Shown: positions 1-8,509, counted from the first letter of the stretch. The stretch: 64,000 nt of DNA from Alicyclobacillus hesperidum (GCF_900107035.1 NZ_FNOJ01000005.1:1-64000), one strand, 5' to 3'. Translations and numbers: made by a program. The notes: generated from the letters alone by a model not told the origin.

Positions 1-145
1 GAGTGTTATTCCGGTCTGAAAGGCAGATTGCCCACGTGTTACTCACCCGTCCGCCGCTGACATCCGAAGATGTCCGCACGACTTGCATGTATTAGGCACG
101 CCGCCAGCGTTCGTCCTGAGCCAGGATCAAACTCTCAATGAAATC
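1..145 (-). rRNA. 16S rRNA, 5' end (partial)
   Basis: Read on the minus strand, the segment holds the universal 5' 16S motif GAGTTTGATCCTGGCTCAG (around 115-137) and, nearer the window edge, the conserved GGCGGACGGGTGAGTAACA block. The gene runs out of the window on the left, so only about the first 145 bases are present. The mature 5' end is set by similarity and could be off by a few bases. The leader and promoters lie at 190-391. Confidence 0.97.
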
Positions 146-191
146 TCACTATCCCGCATACGCGAGACAGATGAACTGGCGTGGTGTGTGT

Positions 192-208
192 TTAGTTTTC
201 AAGGAGCG
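192..208 (-). promoter_or_regulatory. rRNA leader boxA-like antitermination element
   Basis: On the minus strand the stretch reads GCTCCTTGAAAACTAA, close to the Bacillus rRNA leader boxA (TGCTCTTTGAAAACTA), between the promoters and the 16S gene. BoxA recruits the NusB/NusE antitermination complex. A 6-bp GCTGCC/GGCAGC hairpin lies just upstream (about 212-229). Confidence 0.7.
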
Positions 209-234
209 ACGCTGCCGTTCGAGGCAGCCCAATC

Positions 235-264
235 AATATATCACATCTCACACTTCATCGTCAA
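235..264 (-). promoter_or_regulatory. rRNA promoter P2 (SigA type)
   Basis: On the minus strand, -35 TTGACG (259-264), an 18-bp spacer and -10 TATATT (235-240) lie about 90 bases upstream of the 16S 5' end. This is the proximal of two tandem promoters, the normal arrangement for rRNA operons. Confidence 0.7.
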
Positions 265-362
265 CCGGTAAGTTTTGCACCGCTCACGCACTCGCGAGCT
301 CAGCATCGTAACCGACTGGCCACCGGGCGTCACAAACTGCGCCGTCCGCAGCGGCATCGACT

Positions 363-391
363 ACTATACTACGCAGGATGCTGGTTGTCTA
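363..391 (-). promoter_or_regulatory. rRNA promoter P1 (SigA type)
   Basis: On the minus strand, -35 TAGACA (386-391), a 17-bp spacer and -10 TATAGT (363-368) form the distal promoter. No other gene in the 146-445 gap needs it; apart from the leader and the two promoters nothing else is recognised there. Confidence 0.6.
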
Positions 392-445
392 CTGGGAAAT
401 AGGTCCAAATAGCAACCTGCAACACGCATCTTTTCTCAATATGTG

Positions 446-1819
446 TTACGCCTCTACCGTCAAACACTGTTGAATTTGTTGCACTTCCCCTTGTGACCAC
501 GTCCCAAATAAGACTTGAGATTCAAACAGAAAGGGACTCGGCAGGGTTTTGACACCGTCAATGGTCCGCGGCACAAGGCATAGCAATACCGATCTGGCAC
601 GAGTCATCGCCACGTAGAATAGACGGCGTTCCTCATCATTGATGACATTTGGATCAACACGCTCAACGACGGTGTCTAGCAAAATGACAATATCCCATTC
701 CTTTCCCTTGCTATCGTGGAACGTTCGAAATTCCACTCTTCTTTGCAACGAACCCCATGTGACTCCTAGTTCACGTTGTAGCGCCCCCCAGACGCGAGCG
801 ACCTGCCGACGGGTTCGCGCTAAAATCGCTATCGAACAGGGGATTTCCAGACAGCTTTTCAGGATATCTTTGATGCAGTTGATTTCAGCCCCCTCATGAT
901 CTATTTCCACAGCACGAACGTATCCCTCGCGGCTCGACACGGACCGTAATGGCTTATCAATGCGAGATGACACGTGCTGAATCAGTCGTTCAGCTGCATG
1001 TACGATAGAGATACACGACCGAAAGTTTTTGGTGAGTAGAAACTGCTCGATATGAAACAGTTGTTCGGACGCGTGTTGCAAAAATAATGGTGAGGCTCCG
1101 CGGAACCCATAAATGGATTGATCGTCATCGCCGACAACAAAGATAGGCGTATGGTAGGATTCGTGTAACAGGCGGACAATTTCCCACTGCGGCTGATTCG
1201 TATCCTGGAATTCATCGACAAGAATATACCGGATTTTGGTCCACCGCTCAGGCTTCGTTCCGGATCGAAGAACGGCCAAACTTTCAGCAAGAATATCGTC
1301 ATGATCCCACCGATTGGCACAACGCTTGATGCGATTGTAGGCCTGATAAATCTTATGCTCGTGCCGCTCCCCCATCGTTCGGCCTGTGCCGACATATTTT
1401 GTGTAACGCGTCAGCCAAGATGCGGTTTCGTAGAAACCTACAGCCTTTGACTGACCGATGACTTTCTCAATGGCCTCTCGCATACATGCGAATTGTTCTT
1501 CACGGCTGAGTAGCACCGGAATATCAGAACGCAGCTCCATCATGAAGCGAAACATCGATCCATGAAATGTGCCAATCTGTATAGACTCGACCTCCTTTTC
1601 GTTGAGCAAGGGATGAGTACGAAGTTTCATGCGCATATGTTCAGCGGCTTGCCTGGTGAAAGTCATCGCCAACACAGAGGCTGGCGCAACCCGACGAGCC
1701 TTGACAACCTGTGCAATATGTTCGGTTAGAACCGAAGTTTTGCCGCTACCAGGTGCGGCCACTACACATGTTGATCCTTCACGCGGGGAAATAATGCTAA
1801 ATTGTTCATCAGTCCACAT
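446..1819 (-). CDS. Short UvrD/PcrA-like superfamily 1 DNA helicase
   Basis: ATP-driven 3'-5' helicase-like protein of 457 aa. Visible SF1 motifs are Walker A GSGKT (about 24-28), VDEFQDTN (motif II, about 201-208), GDDDQSIYGFRG (motif III, 230-241), TFHDSKGKEWD (motif V, about 366-376) and VAMTRAR (motif VI, about 403-409). Classical UvrD/PcrA are above 700 aa, so the 1B/2B subdomains must be much reduced. The ATG at 1819 is preferred over the one at 1843 because GAGGTGA sits 8 bases before it. The protein probably unwinds or translocates on DNA in repair; its exact partner is unknown. It stands alone between the rRNA promoters and a divergent phosphohydrolase gene. Confidence 0.85.
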   Translation of the reverse strand: MWTDEQFSIISPREGSTCVVAAPGSGKTSVLTEHIAQVVKARRVAPASVLAMTFTRQAAEHMRMKLRTHPLLNEKEVESIQIGTFHGSMFRFMMELRSDIPVLLSREEQFACMREAIEKVIGQSKAVGFYETASWLTRYTKYVGTGRTMGERHEHKIYQAYNRIKRCANRWDHDDILAESLAVLRSGTKPERWTKIRYILVDEFQDTNQPQWEIVRLLHESYHTPIFVVGDDDQSIYGFRGASPLFLQHASEQLFHIEQFLLTKNFRSCISIVHAAERLIQHVSSRIDKPLRSVSSREGYVRAVEIDHEGAEINCIKDILKSCLEIPCSIAILARTRRQVARVWGALQRELGVTWGSLQRRVEFRTFHDSKGKEWDIVILLDTVVERVDPNVINDEERRLFYVAMTRARSVLLCLVPRTIDGVKTLPSPFLFESQVLFGTWSQGEVQQIQQCLTVEA

Positions 1820-1969
1820 CTCGCCACTCACCTCGACAATCATCCTGGCAAATGTGGCGCGAGCAGTCGATAATGTTTAGACCAATTCGAACTGATTCAA
1901 GAAAAAATCCGCAATCGATTTATTCTTTCAGAAGTCGTGGTATCATGGGCATTTAAGGGGGCGTCGTAT

Positions 1970-2671
1970 ATGGCAATATACGCAATCGGCGATTTACACT
2001 TGGGAAGCTCGGTCAATAAGCCGATGGACATCTTCGGTGCCCTGTGGAAGGATCACGTTGCTCGCATTCGCTTTGCATGGGAAGAACGCGTTACTGATTC
2101 GGACATCGTATGTATTCCTGGCGATATATCGTGGGCCATGACACTGGACGAAGCCCGGAGCGACCTACATTGGATCCAACAGCTCCCTGGCACCAAAATA
2201 TTGATTCGTGGAAACCATGACTATTGGTGGAGCGGGATTCAAAAAGTTCGTCAGTGCATGGATGCGCAGACATTCGCGCTACAAAATGATTGTATACGCA
2301 TTGGCGGAGTCTGTTTTGCAGGTACCAGAGGCTGGCTCCTGCCATCACACCCAAGCTTCACAGAAGATGACGCCAAGCTTTTGCATCGAGAAGAACACCG
2401 CTTAACGCTGTCATTAGAAGAGGCGAGTCGCACCAACTTACCTATCGTATGCTTGATGCATTACCCGCCCGTCGACAGCACCGGTGAGTCAAGCACTTTT
2501 TCGTCACTGTTACAGTCCTATAACGTGAAGGTTTGTCTATATGGGCATTTGCACGGGGCGTCACACAAATTTGCCTATAACGGTCATTTAGAAGGCGTTT
2601 ACTACCGGCTTGTAAGCAGCGATTATCTCGGGTTTGCACCCTTTCGTATTCCTGATGAATGGCTGTTATAA
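1970..2671 (+). CDS. Metallophosphoesterase (COG1768-like predicted phosphohydrolase)
   Basis: A 233-aa calcineurin-type phosphoesterase. Two-metal motifs run in the usual order: GDLHLG (7-12), GDISW (51-55), GNHDYWW (81-87), MHYPP (163-167) and GHLHG (192-196). The substrate is unknown; family members cleave phosphomono- or diesters. The start is the ATG at 1970, with AAGGGGG 8 bases upstream; an earlier in-frame ATG at 1937 lacks a ribosome site. The protein is cytosolic, with no signal peptide. It is transcribed alone, divergently from the helicase, and followed by a GC-rich hairpin. Confidence 0.85.
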   Translation: MAIYAIGDLHLGSSVNKPMDIFGALWKDHVARIRFAWEERVTDSDIVCIPGDISWAMTLDEARSDLHWIQQLPGTKILIRGNHDYWWSGIQKVRQCMDAQTFALQNDCIRIGGVCFAGTRGWLLPSHPSFTEDDAKLLHREEHRLTLSLEEASRTNLPIVCLMHYPPVDSTGESSTFSSLLQSYNVKVCLYGHLHGASHKFAYNGHLEGVYYRLVSSDYLGFAPFRIPDEWLL

Positions 2672-2676
2672 ATACG

Positions 2677-2700
2677 GCCGGCGGTCACCCAACCGCCGGC
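2677..2700 (+). terminator. GC-rich hairpin after the phosphoesterase gene
   Basis: A perfect 9-bp stem GCCGGCGGT/ACCGCCGGC with a 6-base loop starts 6 bases after the stop codon at 2671. There is no T-run on the plus side, so it may stabilise the 3' end rather than be a full intrinsic terminator. The rest of 2701-2946 shows nothing recognisable. Confidence 0.45.
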
Positions 2701-2946
2701 ATCAAACACCGCTTCGCGATTCCCCCGTATCCGACTAACCTTGGAATTCAAGTTCAGGCGTTTGACAGCTCTGTTGAATCCCATAAGGCCCAAACCGTCC
2801 TCTGCAACCTACACAACTGACATCCGTCGCCCTGATATCCGTCGAGACCGGGTTCAACATAGGCTTGCATCATCGGACGTTTGGAGCAAATACGATCGCG
2901 ATCGCGAAAACGATGTCGATTGTACTATGTCCAGTGAGCACAAGGT

Positions 2947-3669
2947 TTATGTTCGTCTACAACGTAGTTCAAACACGCCGTAACCCATTTCTTTCCCATG
3001 CTCATCCATCCATTGGGCATTACGCTGCAGAACTGCTCTAATTTGAGGATCCAATAATGCCTTCGGATCAGCCAAAGTTGAGTCTTGCTGATTTACCGGC
3101 AGGGGCAAACTTGACACCGAGCCGGAGCGCAGCACCTTGACCTCAAAACCGGCATCGTGAAAAAGTCGTTTCCACCCGGACAGATCGGGCACATACTGAG
3201 CGCCATACAGATTTCGGACTTCTCTTCGCCAGGCGTCCGTCACAGGGCCAAGTGTCATCATCTCAACCGCAATCACGACACCACTTTCCTCCATCACGCG
3301 TCGATATTCTCGAAGCGCACGGTGGGACTTCGTAAAGACCAATACAGATTCACTGACAATCGCATCGAACGATTCGCGCTGGAACGGCATCGCCTCGGCC
3401 GAACCCACCACTCCACGCAAACGTAGATTGCGCTCGGAAGCCAAACGAAGAGCGTGATCGATCATCTTGCGACGCACATCGAGCACGGTGACATTTGCAT
3501 CCCAACGTTGCGCAAGTAAACATGCAGTTGCACCGTTACCACAGCCAACATCCAAGACACGAGCGTGTTCTCGCAACGAAACGCGATCCATCCACCACGT
3601 AGTCAATTGTTCACCGCCAGGGTGCGCATGAAGAATTCCAAGTTGTGCCAAGGCATCATGATATGTCAC
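2947..3669 (-). CDS. SAM-dependent class I methyltransferase
   Basis: A 240-aa Rossmann-fold methyltransferase of the UbiE/Methyltransf_11 type. Motif I VLDVGCGNG is at about 38-46, an acidic post-motif lies at VLDVR (about 62-66), and the SESVLVF segment at motif IV follows. The substrate cannot be read from the sequence. The start is a GTG at 3669 with GGAGGGG upstream. The gene appears monocistronic; the next gene upstream on the plus strand is unrelated. Confidence 0.85.
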   Translation of the reverse strand: MTYHDALAQLGILHAHPGGEQLTTWWMDRVSLREHARVLDVGCGNGATACLLAQRWDANVTVLDVRRKMIDHALRLASERNLRLRGVVGSAEAMPFQRESFDAIVSESVLVFTKSHRALREYRRVMEESGVVIAVEMMTLGPVTDAWRREVRNLYGAQYVPDLSGWKRLFHDAGFEVKVLRSGSVSSLPLPVNQQDSTLADPKALLDPQIRAVLQRNAQWMDEHGKEMGYGVFELRCRRT

Positions 3670-3809
3670 CGCTCGCCCCTCCTCAGCCCATTGTATGCGG
3701 CCAAGAAGCTTTACGAACCCGATGAATGCCTAGACACCGACAACCTGCAAGGTTGCAGCGCCTGGTCTGATCTCGTACAGTGAAGAAACGAACCAGGAGG
3801 GAACTTGAC

Positions 3810-4181
3810 ATGGCCAAGATCAGGCGTATCTTTGAGGCAAGTATTGAGGAAGCAGGGGATTACATCTTCACACCGTCCGGAGTGATCATCCTGATGGAGA
3901 GCGGGGATTTTCAAATATATAGCGAGAGCGCTCGCCACAACCTCCTGCGTCGCACTTGCATGCGCTACGCTTGGGATCAGCTCGTCGACGGTGTGAAGGT
4001 GGATGAACTAAACATCCGAATTCGCGACATCACCGCAGATCTACGGCGTCGCCTCGACTCCGAAAATGAATGGACGACGGACGAAATTCTGAAGACGTGG
4101 TACGAGCAAAACCCACGCCAATTATTTTTTCTCCGCCGTTATTCAAGCTCGCCATCCCACACCAACATGCCGCCGCTGTAA
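3810..4181 (+). CDS. Hypothetical 123-aa protein
   Basis: Not recognised. The start at 3810 (MAKIRRIFEAS) has AGGAGG 9 bases upstream, which argues for a real gene; an in-frame ATG at 3780 lacks this. The product is soluble and charged, rich in Arg/Glu, with predicted helices and no membrane segment or Cys cluster. Its 3' end overlaps the convergent rhodanese gene by 43 bases, so either the overlap is genuine or the last part is fortuitous. Confidence 0.6.
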   Translation: MAKIRRIFEASIEEAGDYIFTPSGVIILMESGDFQIYSESARHNLLRRTCMRYAWDQLVDGVKVDELNIRIRDITADLRRRLDSENEWTTDEILKTWYEQNPRQLFFLRRYSSSPSHTNMPPL

Positions 4182-4447
4182 TTGGCCACATGTTCGAAAC
4201 CGTTGGCACGTAAAAATTCCGCAACACGCTGCGATCGATTGCCGCTACGGCAGACAAACACATACGACTTTTGCGGATCGAGCTCTGACATCCAATCTGC
4301 TACTTCCTGCATCGGTCGCAGCGGCACGTTGGGAATGTGGCCCTCTGCGTATTCTTCTGGTGTCCGCACGTCGATCACCTGTACATCGCCAGCCTGTAGC
4401 AACCGCTTCAGTTCATCCGCATTGTACTGAGGAATATCGTTGACCAT
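4139..4447 (-). CDS. Single-domain rhodanese (sulfurtransferase)
   Basis: A 102-aa rhodanese-fold protein. The active loop CRSGNRS (66-72) carries the persulfide-forming Cys66; IDVRTPEEYAEGHIPN (about 25-40) is the family's N-terminal signature. It probably carries sulfane sulfur in the cytosol, as in B. subtilis YqhL/YtwF-type proteins. The ATG at 4447 is chosen because GGAGG lies 5 bases before it; a TTG 12 bases earlier overlaps that ribosome site. No sulfur-metabolism neighbour shows a specific partner. Confidence 0.9.
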   Translation of the reverse strand: MVNDIPQYNADELKRLLQAGDVQVIDVRTPEEYAEGHIPNVPLRPMQEVADWMSELDPQKSYVFVCRSGNRSQRVAEFLRANGFEHVANYSGGMLVWDGELE

Positions 4448-4540
4448 AACTGCCTCCAAGGTACAGATTTATCTCCGCCTCGCAACCTAGTCGTGGCAGA
4501 CGGACATCGATACTGTACCACAATCGTGAGGCAATGAATA

Positions 4541-5248
4541 TCAGAGTGGCTCATGCAAAATTTCGCTCACTCGTTTTCTAAGCACATCCGCGCTGATGGC
4601 AAAACCGATGCCCTGTGAACTTTGTGACACCGCTGTGTTCATGCCAATCACTTCGCCACGAAGGTTGATGAGTGGTCCACCACTATTGCCTCGATTGATG
4701 GCCGCGTCTGTTTGGATGAGATTTGGGTAGTCGCGATCGCCAATTTGTAGCGGACGGTTTTTCGCACTAACGATGCCTACCGTCACCGTATGATCGAGGC
4801 CGAGCGGCGAACCAATGGCCAACACCCATTCTCCCACGTGAATGTCTCGACTGTGGCCAAGTCTTAGGATGGGTGAAGGGACAGGCATGTCAGCCCGTAA
4901 AATGGCGATATCATGCCGGCGATCGCGCCCGACAACTTCGGCATCGATGAGTTCCTTGCGCCCAAAAGCACGTAGCATAATGCGATCTGCCTCGGCGATC
5001 ACGTGTTCATTGGTCAAAATGTACCCTTTGGGGTGGAATACAAAACCTGTTCCAATGTTCAGGGCGGAGCGACCGACTCTTGGCACAGGGCGATCCCAGG
5101 GGAAAAACAGCGTTCGATCGCGGTACGGAGTCTGAACAACCTCAATGCCGAGGACAGACTTTTTATAACGCTCAACCAATTTCACGAAATTGGGAATCGC
5201 AGCTCCGGAATGCCGCTTCCCAGCCGACACCTGCGACTTTTTCATCAT
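4541..5248 (-). CDS. HtrA-like trypsin-fold serine protease without PDZ or membrane anchor
   Basis: A 235-aa S1C-type protease. Catalytic His82 (TNEHVIAEAD), Asp113 (RHDIAIL) and Ser189 (GNSGGPL) are all present in order. The protein ends shortly after the protease domain (FAISADVL), with no C-terminal PDZ domain. The start ATG at 5248 (MMKKSQ) has AGGGGTGA upstream; the N-terminus has no signal peptide or transmembrane helix, unlike B. subtilis HtrA/HtrB/YyxA. It may therefore act in the cytosol. Reading further upstream to 5467 would add unconvincing residues and cross another small gene. Confidence 0.85.
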   Translation of the reverse strand: MMKKSQVSAGKRHSGAAIPNFVKLVERYKKSVLGIEVVQTPYRDRTLFFPWDRPVPRVGRSALNIGTGFVFHPKGYILTNEHVIAEADRIMLRAFGRKELIDAEVVGRDRRHDIAILRADMPVPSPILRLGHSRDIHVGEWVLAIGSPLGLDHTVTVGIVSAKNRPLQIGDRDYPNLIQTDAAINRGNSGGPLINLRGEVIGMNTAVSQSSQGIGFAISADVLRKRVSEILHEPL

Positions 5249-5355
5249 GTGCGTCACCCCTAAGAACAACAAAAGCCGCATACGCCCACGACGATGCGTT
5301 GTACATTGTATTCTTGGGGAGAAACGGGCGTGAGATGGGTTTCCAAAAACGGGCT

Positions 5356-5529
5356 TTAGACCGATATATTTCTCCGATAGCGCACACCATAGTTGCCCCG
5401 TCGTGTTTTGTAGACCTGGACGCGAAGATCCGTATTGCCACTTTGTAGATGATCGTCCCGTATGCACATTGCGACGTATGACGCCACCGACTTCGAGTCG
5501 TATAGGCGAGCTTCATACACCCATGTCAT
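5356..5529 (-). CDS. Small protein, paralogue of the one at 9046-9213
   Basis: A 57-aa protein beginning MTWVYEARLYD and ending with KTRRGNYGVRY. The ATG at 5529 has GAGGGGGAT at good spacing. The 55-aa protein at 9046-9213 begins MAWVYYYRLVD and contains QTQRGRYGVKV near its end, so both share a W-V-Y-x-x-R-L-x-D start and a T-x-R-G-x-Y-G-V end. That makes a small unrecognised family likely. No membrane segment. Function unknown. It lies 107 bases upstream of the HtrA-like gene on the same strand. Confidence 0.65.
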   Translation of the reverse strand: MTWVYEARLYDSKSVASYVAMCIRDDHLQSGNTDLRVQVYKTRRGNYGVRYRRNISV

Positions 5530-5615
5530 GTGATATCCCCCTCGCATGGGATAGTGTGTCCACATAGCATGAGTTCATGAAATGGTTTTACGGATAGCTC
5601 CTACACTACCAATGT

Positions 5616-6413
5616 CTACAGACATGTAATTGACACTTCATAACCAGCGAACTTCTTTACATTCCACACCCCCTCGTCAAACAACAAGTATTGGCCCTTA
5701 GCGCCCCTTAACGTCCCCTCCCAAATCGGTTGCTTGTCCAATTGAACAGACTTTATATTGACATTAAACCCTTCCGGCCGCGGATAACGAAACGCGTATG
5801 TTGTAACATCCGAAAGCACGTACTGTGAAAACTCTGGTGTCAATCGTGCCACGACTTCTTGACGAAGTTCCGCAAGCGACTGTTCCGGCCGTTGCTCTTC
5901 TTTAAGCATTTTTCGCCAATCCGTTTTGTCCGGCAAGTGCTTCGCAATTTCCATTTCCAGTTCCCCAGCTAACTTTCTAGTTGGAACTTCCGCTATCGGC
6001 AACGCCAGTGTGGCACCTTGATCCATCCATCGTTTAAACTGTCTTCCCTTTCTGGTAAGACCAACCTTATAACCACTACTCCAAGCGAGATATACATAGT
6101 GCGGAACCATGCAATGTTCTTCTGCAAACGTCTCGTCTCTGCATGTACCGAGGTGAAAGTGACAGTCATGGGGTTTGACAATGCAAAGGTCACATTCAGC
6201 CAATGAGCGAACGCACGGGAAACAATATCCGTTTTGAAAAAGCTTGTTTACCTTCCGCCCACAAACAATGCATCGCCGGACGCCTGTAAAGTTCACTCGC
6301 ACCGTCTTGTTAAACCAACTGGCAAGTTCTATCGTTCCCGACGATAACGATAAGCGATAGGTGACGGGCTCACCTACCTGCGGGTCTAATTCCCGGATGT
6401 CTCCTTCAAACAT
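5616..6413 (-). CDS. DUF2797 family protein with N-terminal Cys-rich zinc-binding region
   Basis: A 265-aa protein matching DUF2797. It has paired cysteines CIVC and CFPC, then CDLC and a His/Cys stretch ending in EEHC, followed by a GIY-YIG-like segment (HYVYLAWSSGYKVGLTRKGR is characteristic of the family). Function is not established; nucleic-acid binding is plausible. The start ATG at 6413 is preceded by GGAGGC; a TTG at 6458 would extend into the region serving the divergent gene. It is divergent from the PrsW-like gene. Confidence 0.75.
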   Translation of the reverse strand: MFEGDIRELDPQVGEPVTYRLSLSSGTIELASWFNKTVRVNFTGVRRCIVCGRKVNKLFQNGYCFPCVRSLAECDLCIVKPHDCHFHLGTCRDETFAEEHCMVPHYVYLAWSSGYKVGLTRKGRQFKRWMDQGATLALPIAEVPTRKLAGELEMEIAKHLPDKTDWRKMLKEEQRPEQSLAELRQEVVARLTPEFSQYVLSDVTTYAFRYPRPEGFNVNIKSVQLDKQPIWEGTLRGAKGQYLLFDEGVWNVKKFAGYEVSITCL

Positions 6414-6470
6414 ATTTGCCGCCTCCATTCGCCAAACTACGGGCACAATTTCCGACAAGGAGTGGGCCCA

Positions 6471-7142
6471 ATGTTGTATGTTGCACTCGCCGTCATTCCG
6501 GGCTTATTTTTGTTGATCTTTATTTACACGCGCGATCAACTCCACCCCGAACCCAAGCGGCAAATCATACGGCTGTTCCTCCTCGGGGCCGCCATCGTCT
6601 TTCCAGCAGGGCTCATCGAGCGAATGACAATGGATAGCCCAGGCTTTCAACAAGGAGGTCTCGAGGGACGGATTATTACGGCCTTTTTTATTGCAGGGAT
6701 GATTGAGGAATTTCTTAAAGCCTCGATTTTTGACCGCACAGTCCTTCACAGCAGTCTTATCCAAGGCCGTGTCGATTGTATCGTCTATGCGGCTGCTATC
6801 GGACTTGGTTTTGCAACCGTCGAGAACATCTTATATGTGACAAGTTCTGGCTTTTTGACGGCCATCGTACGCTCGGTCACAGCCGTGCCAGCTCACTTCA
6901 TGTTTGCCATCATCATGGGATATCGATTCGCTAAAACTAAGTTTGACGGCAAGAACAAAGCTTTCGCATATTTGCTGCCAGCGCTTGCTCACGGAACCTA
7001 CGACACGTTTGCGCTGGCCTCCACCTTGTGGGCCGACATGATCTTGGCCGTATTGCTTCTCGTTCTCGCCGAAATGTCTGCAAAAATTTTACGAAATGTC
7101 GGCGCCACACGGCGTAGGACAGTACACCTTCGCAACAGCTAG
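6471..7142 (+). CDS. PrsW-family intramembrane metalloprotease
   Basis: A 223-aa polytopic membrane protein with the PrsW signature: IEEFLKA (EExxK, about 81-87), FATVENILY, HFMFAIIMGYR (HxxxxxxMG) and AHGTYD. In B. subtilis PrsW makes the first cut in the anti-sigma factor RsiW. No anti-sigma gene is adjacent here, so the substrate is unknown. The start ATG at 6471 has AAGGAG 8 bases upstream and is chosen over the GTG at 6462. About seven hydrophobic segments. Confidence 0.85.
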   Translation: MLYVALAVIPGLFLLIFIYTRDQLHPEPKRQIIRLFLLGAAIVFPAGLIERMTMDSPGFQQGGLEGRIITAFFIAGMIEEFLKASIFDRTVLHSSLIQGRVDCIVYAAAIGLGFATVENILYVTSSGFLTAIVRSVTAVPAHFMFAIIMGYRFAKTKFDGKNKAFAYLLPALAHGTYDTFALASTLWADMILAVLLLVLAEMSAKILRNVGATRRRTVHLRNS

Positions 7143-7161
7143 CACAACTGCAAACCGGTGC

Positions 7162-7539
7162 CTAGCGTAAATCAAACCCGTTCTGTCCAAACGGCACCGG
7201 TCCAGTAGCGACACCATGAAATTCAAAGAGCCAGGCCCGCTCGGCACGAAAGATAGACATCTCTATGCTTTCATCTAGCATCAGCATTTGAAATAAATTC
7301 ATGGACGTACGGAAATAAGGGCTCATGTGCTCATCTTGCAGACGAAGGTTTAACACTTTGTAGCGATCTGGCTCCCTTACGCGCACGCCATCCCGTCCGA
7401 TTACCTCACCGAACACCGCAACGTCTAGTAGATCCTCTTGCTGTGCGCGAGCGCGTAGGACGTCATATAATTGCCGGACCGATTTTGCTTTACGGCTATT
7501 GTCGAATACAAGCGCATGATGCGCTATCCGCTCTGTCAA
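7162..7539 (-). CDS. Hypothetical 125-aa protein
   Basis: Not recognised. The gene starts with TTG at 7539, with a GAGGG ribosome site 7 bases upstream. The protein is soluble and of mixed alpha/beta look (segments such as DVAVFGEVIGRDG and RAWLFEFHGVATGP), without Cys clusters or membrane segments. Its end lies 20 bases from the convergent PrsW-like gene. Upstream is a sirtuin gene on the same strand, separated by a hairpin, so co-transcription is doubtful. Confidence 0.65.
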   Translation of the reverse strand: MTERIAHHALVFDNSRKAKSVRQLYDVLRARAQQEDLLDVAVFGEVIGRDGVRVREPDRYKVLNLRLQDEHMSPYFRTSMNLFQMLMLDESIEMSIFRAERAWLFEFHGVATGPVPFGQNGFDLR

Positions 7540-7602
7540 CCGTCCATCCCTCTACTTTTTCTCGCAGACGGCGCACCGGCCATCTCGAATATGTTCCCAT
7601 GC

Positions 7603-7641
7603 AAAACGCCCCCTGTGGTAAACCAACCTGATTAGGGGGCG
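7603..7641 (-). terminator. Candidate terminator after the sirtuin gene
   Basis: On the minus strand an 8-bp stem CGCCCCCT/AGGGGGCG encloses a 19-base loop and is followed by TTTT. It lies in the gap between the sirtuin stop (7753) and the hypothetical gene start (7539). The long loop and short T-run make it a moderate candidate. Nothing else is recognised in 7642-7752. Confidence 0.5.
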
Positions 7642-7752
7642 ATCTGCGCATAAGGATATGGGAAAGTCTGTTCTCATTATACATGACAAAAGTCGAGAAA
7701 GAAATAGGACGGGCCCTAGTTCCTGTAGAAAATTCGCGATTTTGTACGAACT

Positions 7753-8433
7753 TTAACGACACGCATCTACCAATGCGCAAACCCATGCCTCCGCGTCATC
7801 CAACACCCAAATGATGTCCGCACCAGCTCGCACCCCCACTTCTCGTAACCTGCGAACGGGATCCATATTCATTTCTGTGCCCACAACGAGCACACAGCGC
7901 GCAGCTGTGACCCATTCCGTCGCTCTCGCGATGTGGCGTACCTGTTCACCCTCAAACACAACTCCAGGGAATAGCCTTCCCGCACACGTTGGGCATCGGG
8001 GAACCGCTTCCCGAAAGGCCAACTTGGCGGTGAAAAGCGAGCTACATGCATCACATCGCAATTCCCGCAAATTCCCATGTAATTCAATTACGCTTTGGCT
8101 ACCAGCATCACGATGAAGGCCATCGACATTTTGGGTGACAATGCGCACGCCCGCACGTGCCAATGCCAAATGTGCGGCATTGGGAGAAGCGCTCCGCCAT
8201 GTCGACACCATGTGACGATAAGCATCAAAAGCTGAGTGAGGATCATCCAGCCAAATATCCCGTCGAAAAAAGTCGTCAAGCGAAACACCCATAACGGCGC
8301 CGGTTCCAACAGGTAAACCACTTTCCACACTGATGCCTGCACCTGTAATGGCCACTAATTGGGAACTGTAAAACCGTGACATATCGATGCGTTTTAAGGT
8401 ATCCAGGATATTACCGTTACAGTAAAAAACCAT
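7753..8433 (-). CDS. NAD-dependent protein deacylase (sirtuin, SIR2 family)
   Basis: A 226-aa sirtuin that removes acyl groups from lysines with NAD. Visible parts: NAD-binding GAGIS (31-35), TQNVDGLH (100-107), the catalytic His in ELHG (about 119) and the zinc site CDAC/CPTC (127/130 and 147/150). The C-terminal part VLVVGTEMNMDP replaces the usual GTSL. The start ATG at 8433 has AGGTG about 9 bases upstream; a GTG at 8445 is an alternative. Divergent from the XRE regulator gene. Confidence 0.88.
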   Translation of the reverse strand: MVFYCNGNILDTLKRIDMSRFYSSQLVAITGAGISVESGLPVGTGAVMGVSLDDFFRRDIWLDDPHSAFDAYRHMVSTWRSASPNAAHLALARAGVRIVTQNVDGLHRDAGSQSVIELHGNLRELRCDACSSLFTAKLAFREAVPRCPTCAGRLFPGVVFEGEQVRHIARATEWVTAARCVLVVGTEMNMDPVRRLREVGVRAGADIIWVLDDAEAWVCALVDACR

Positions 8434-8509
8434 TTCATCGCACACCTATACAAAATTTTATAGATTATTTCCAGTATTGTATTTACATATGCACGCTCAG
8501 CCTATATAT

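Noticed and set aside
83-271. 62-codon plus-strand frame
   Set aside because: Antisense to the 16S 5' end and its leader; no ribosome site.
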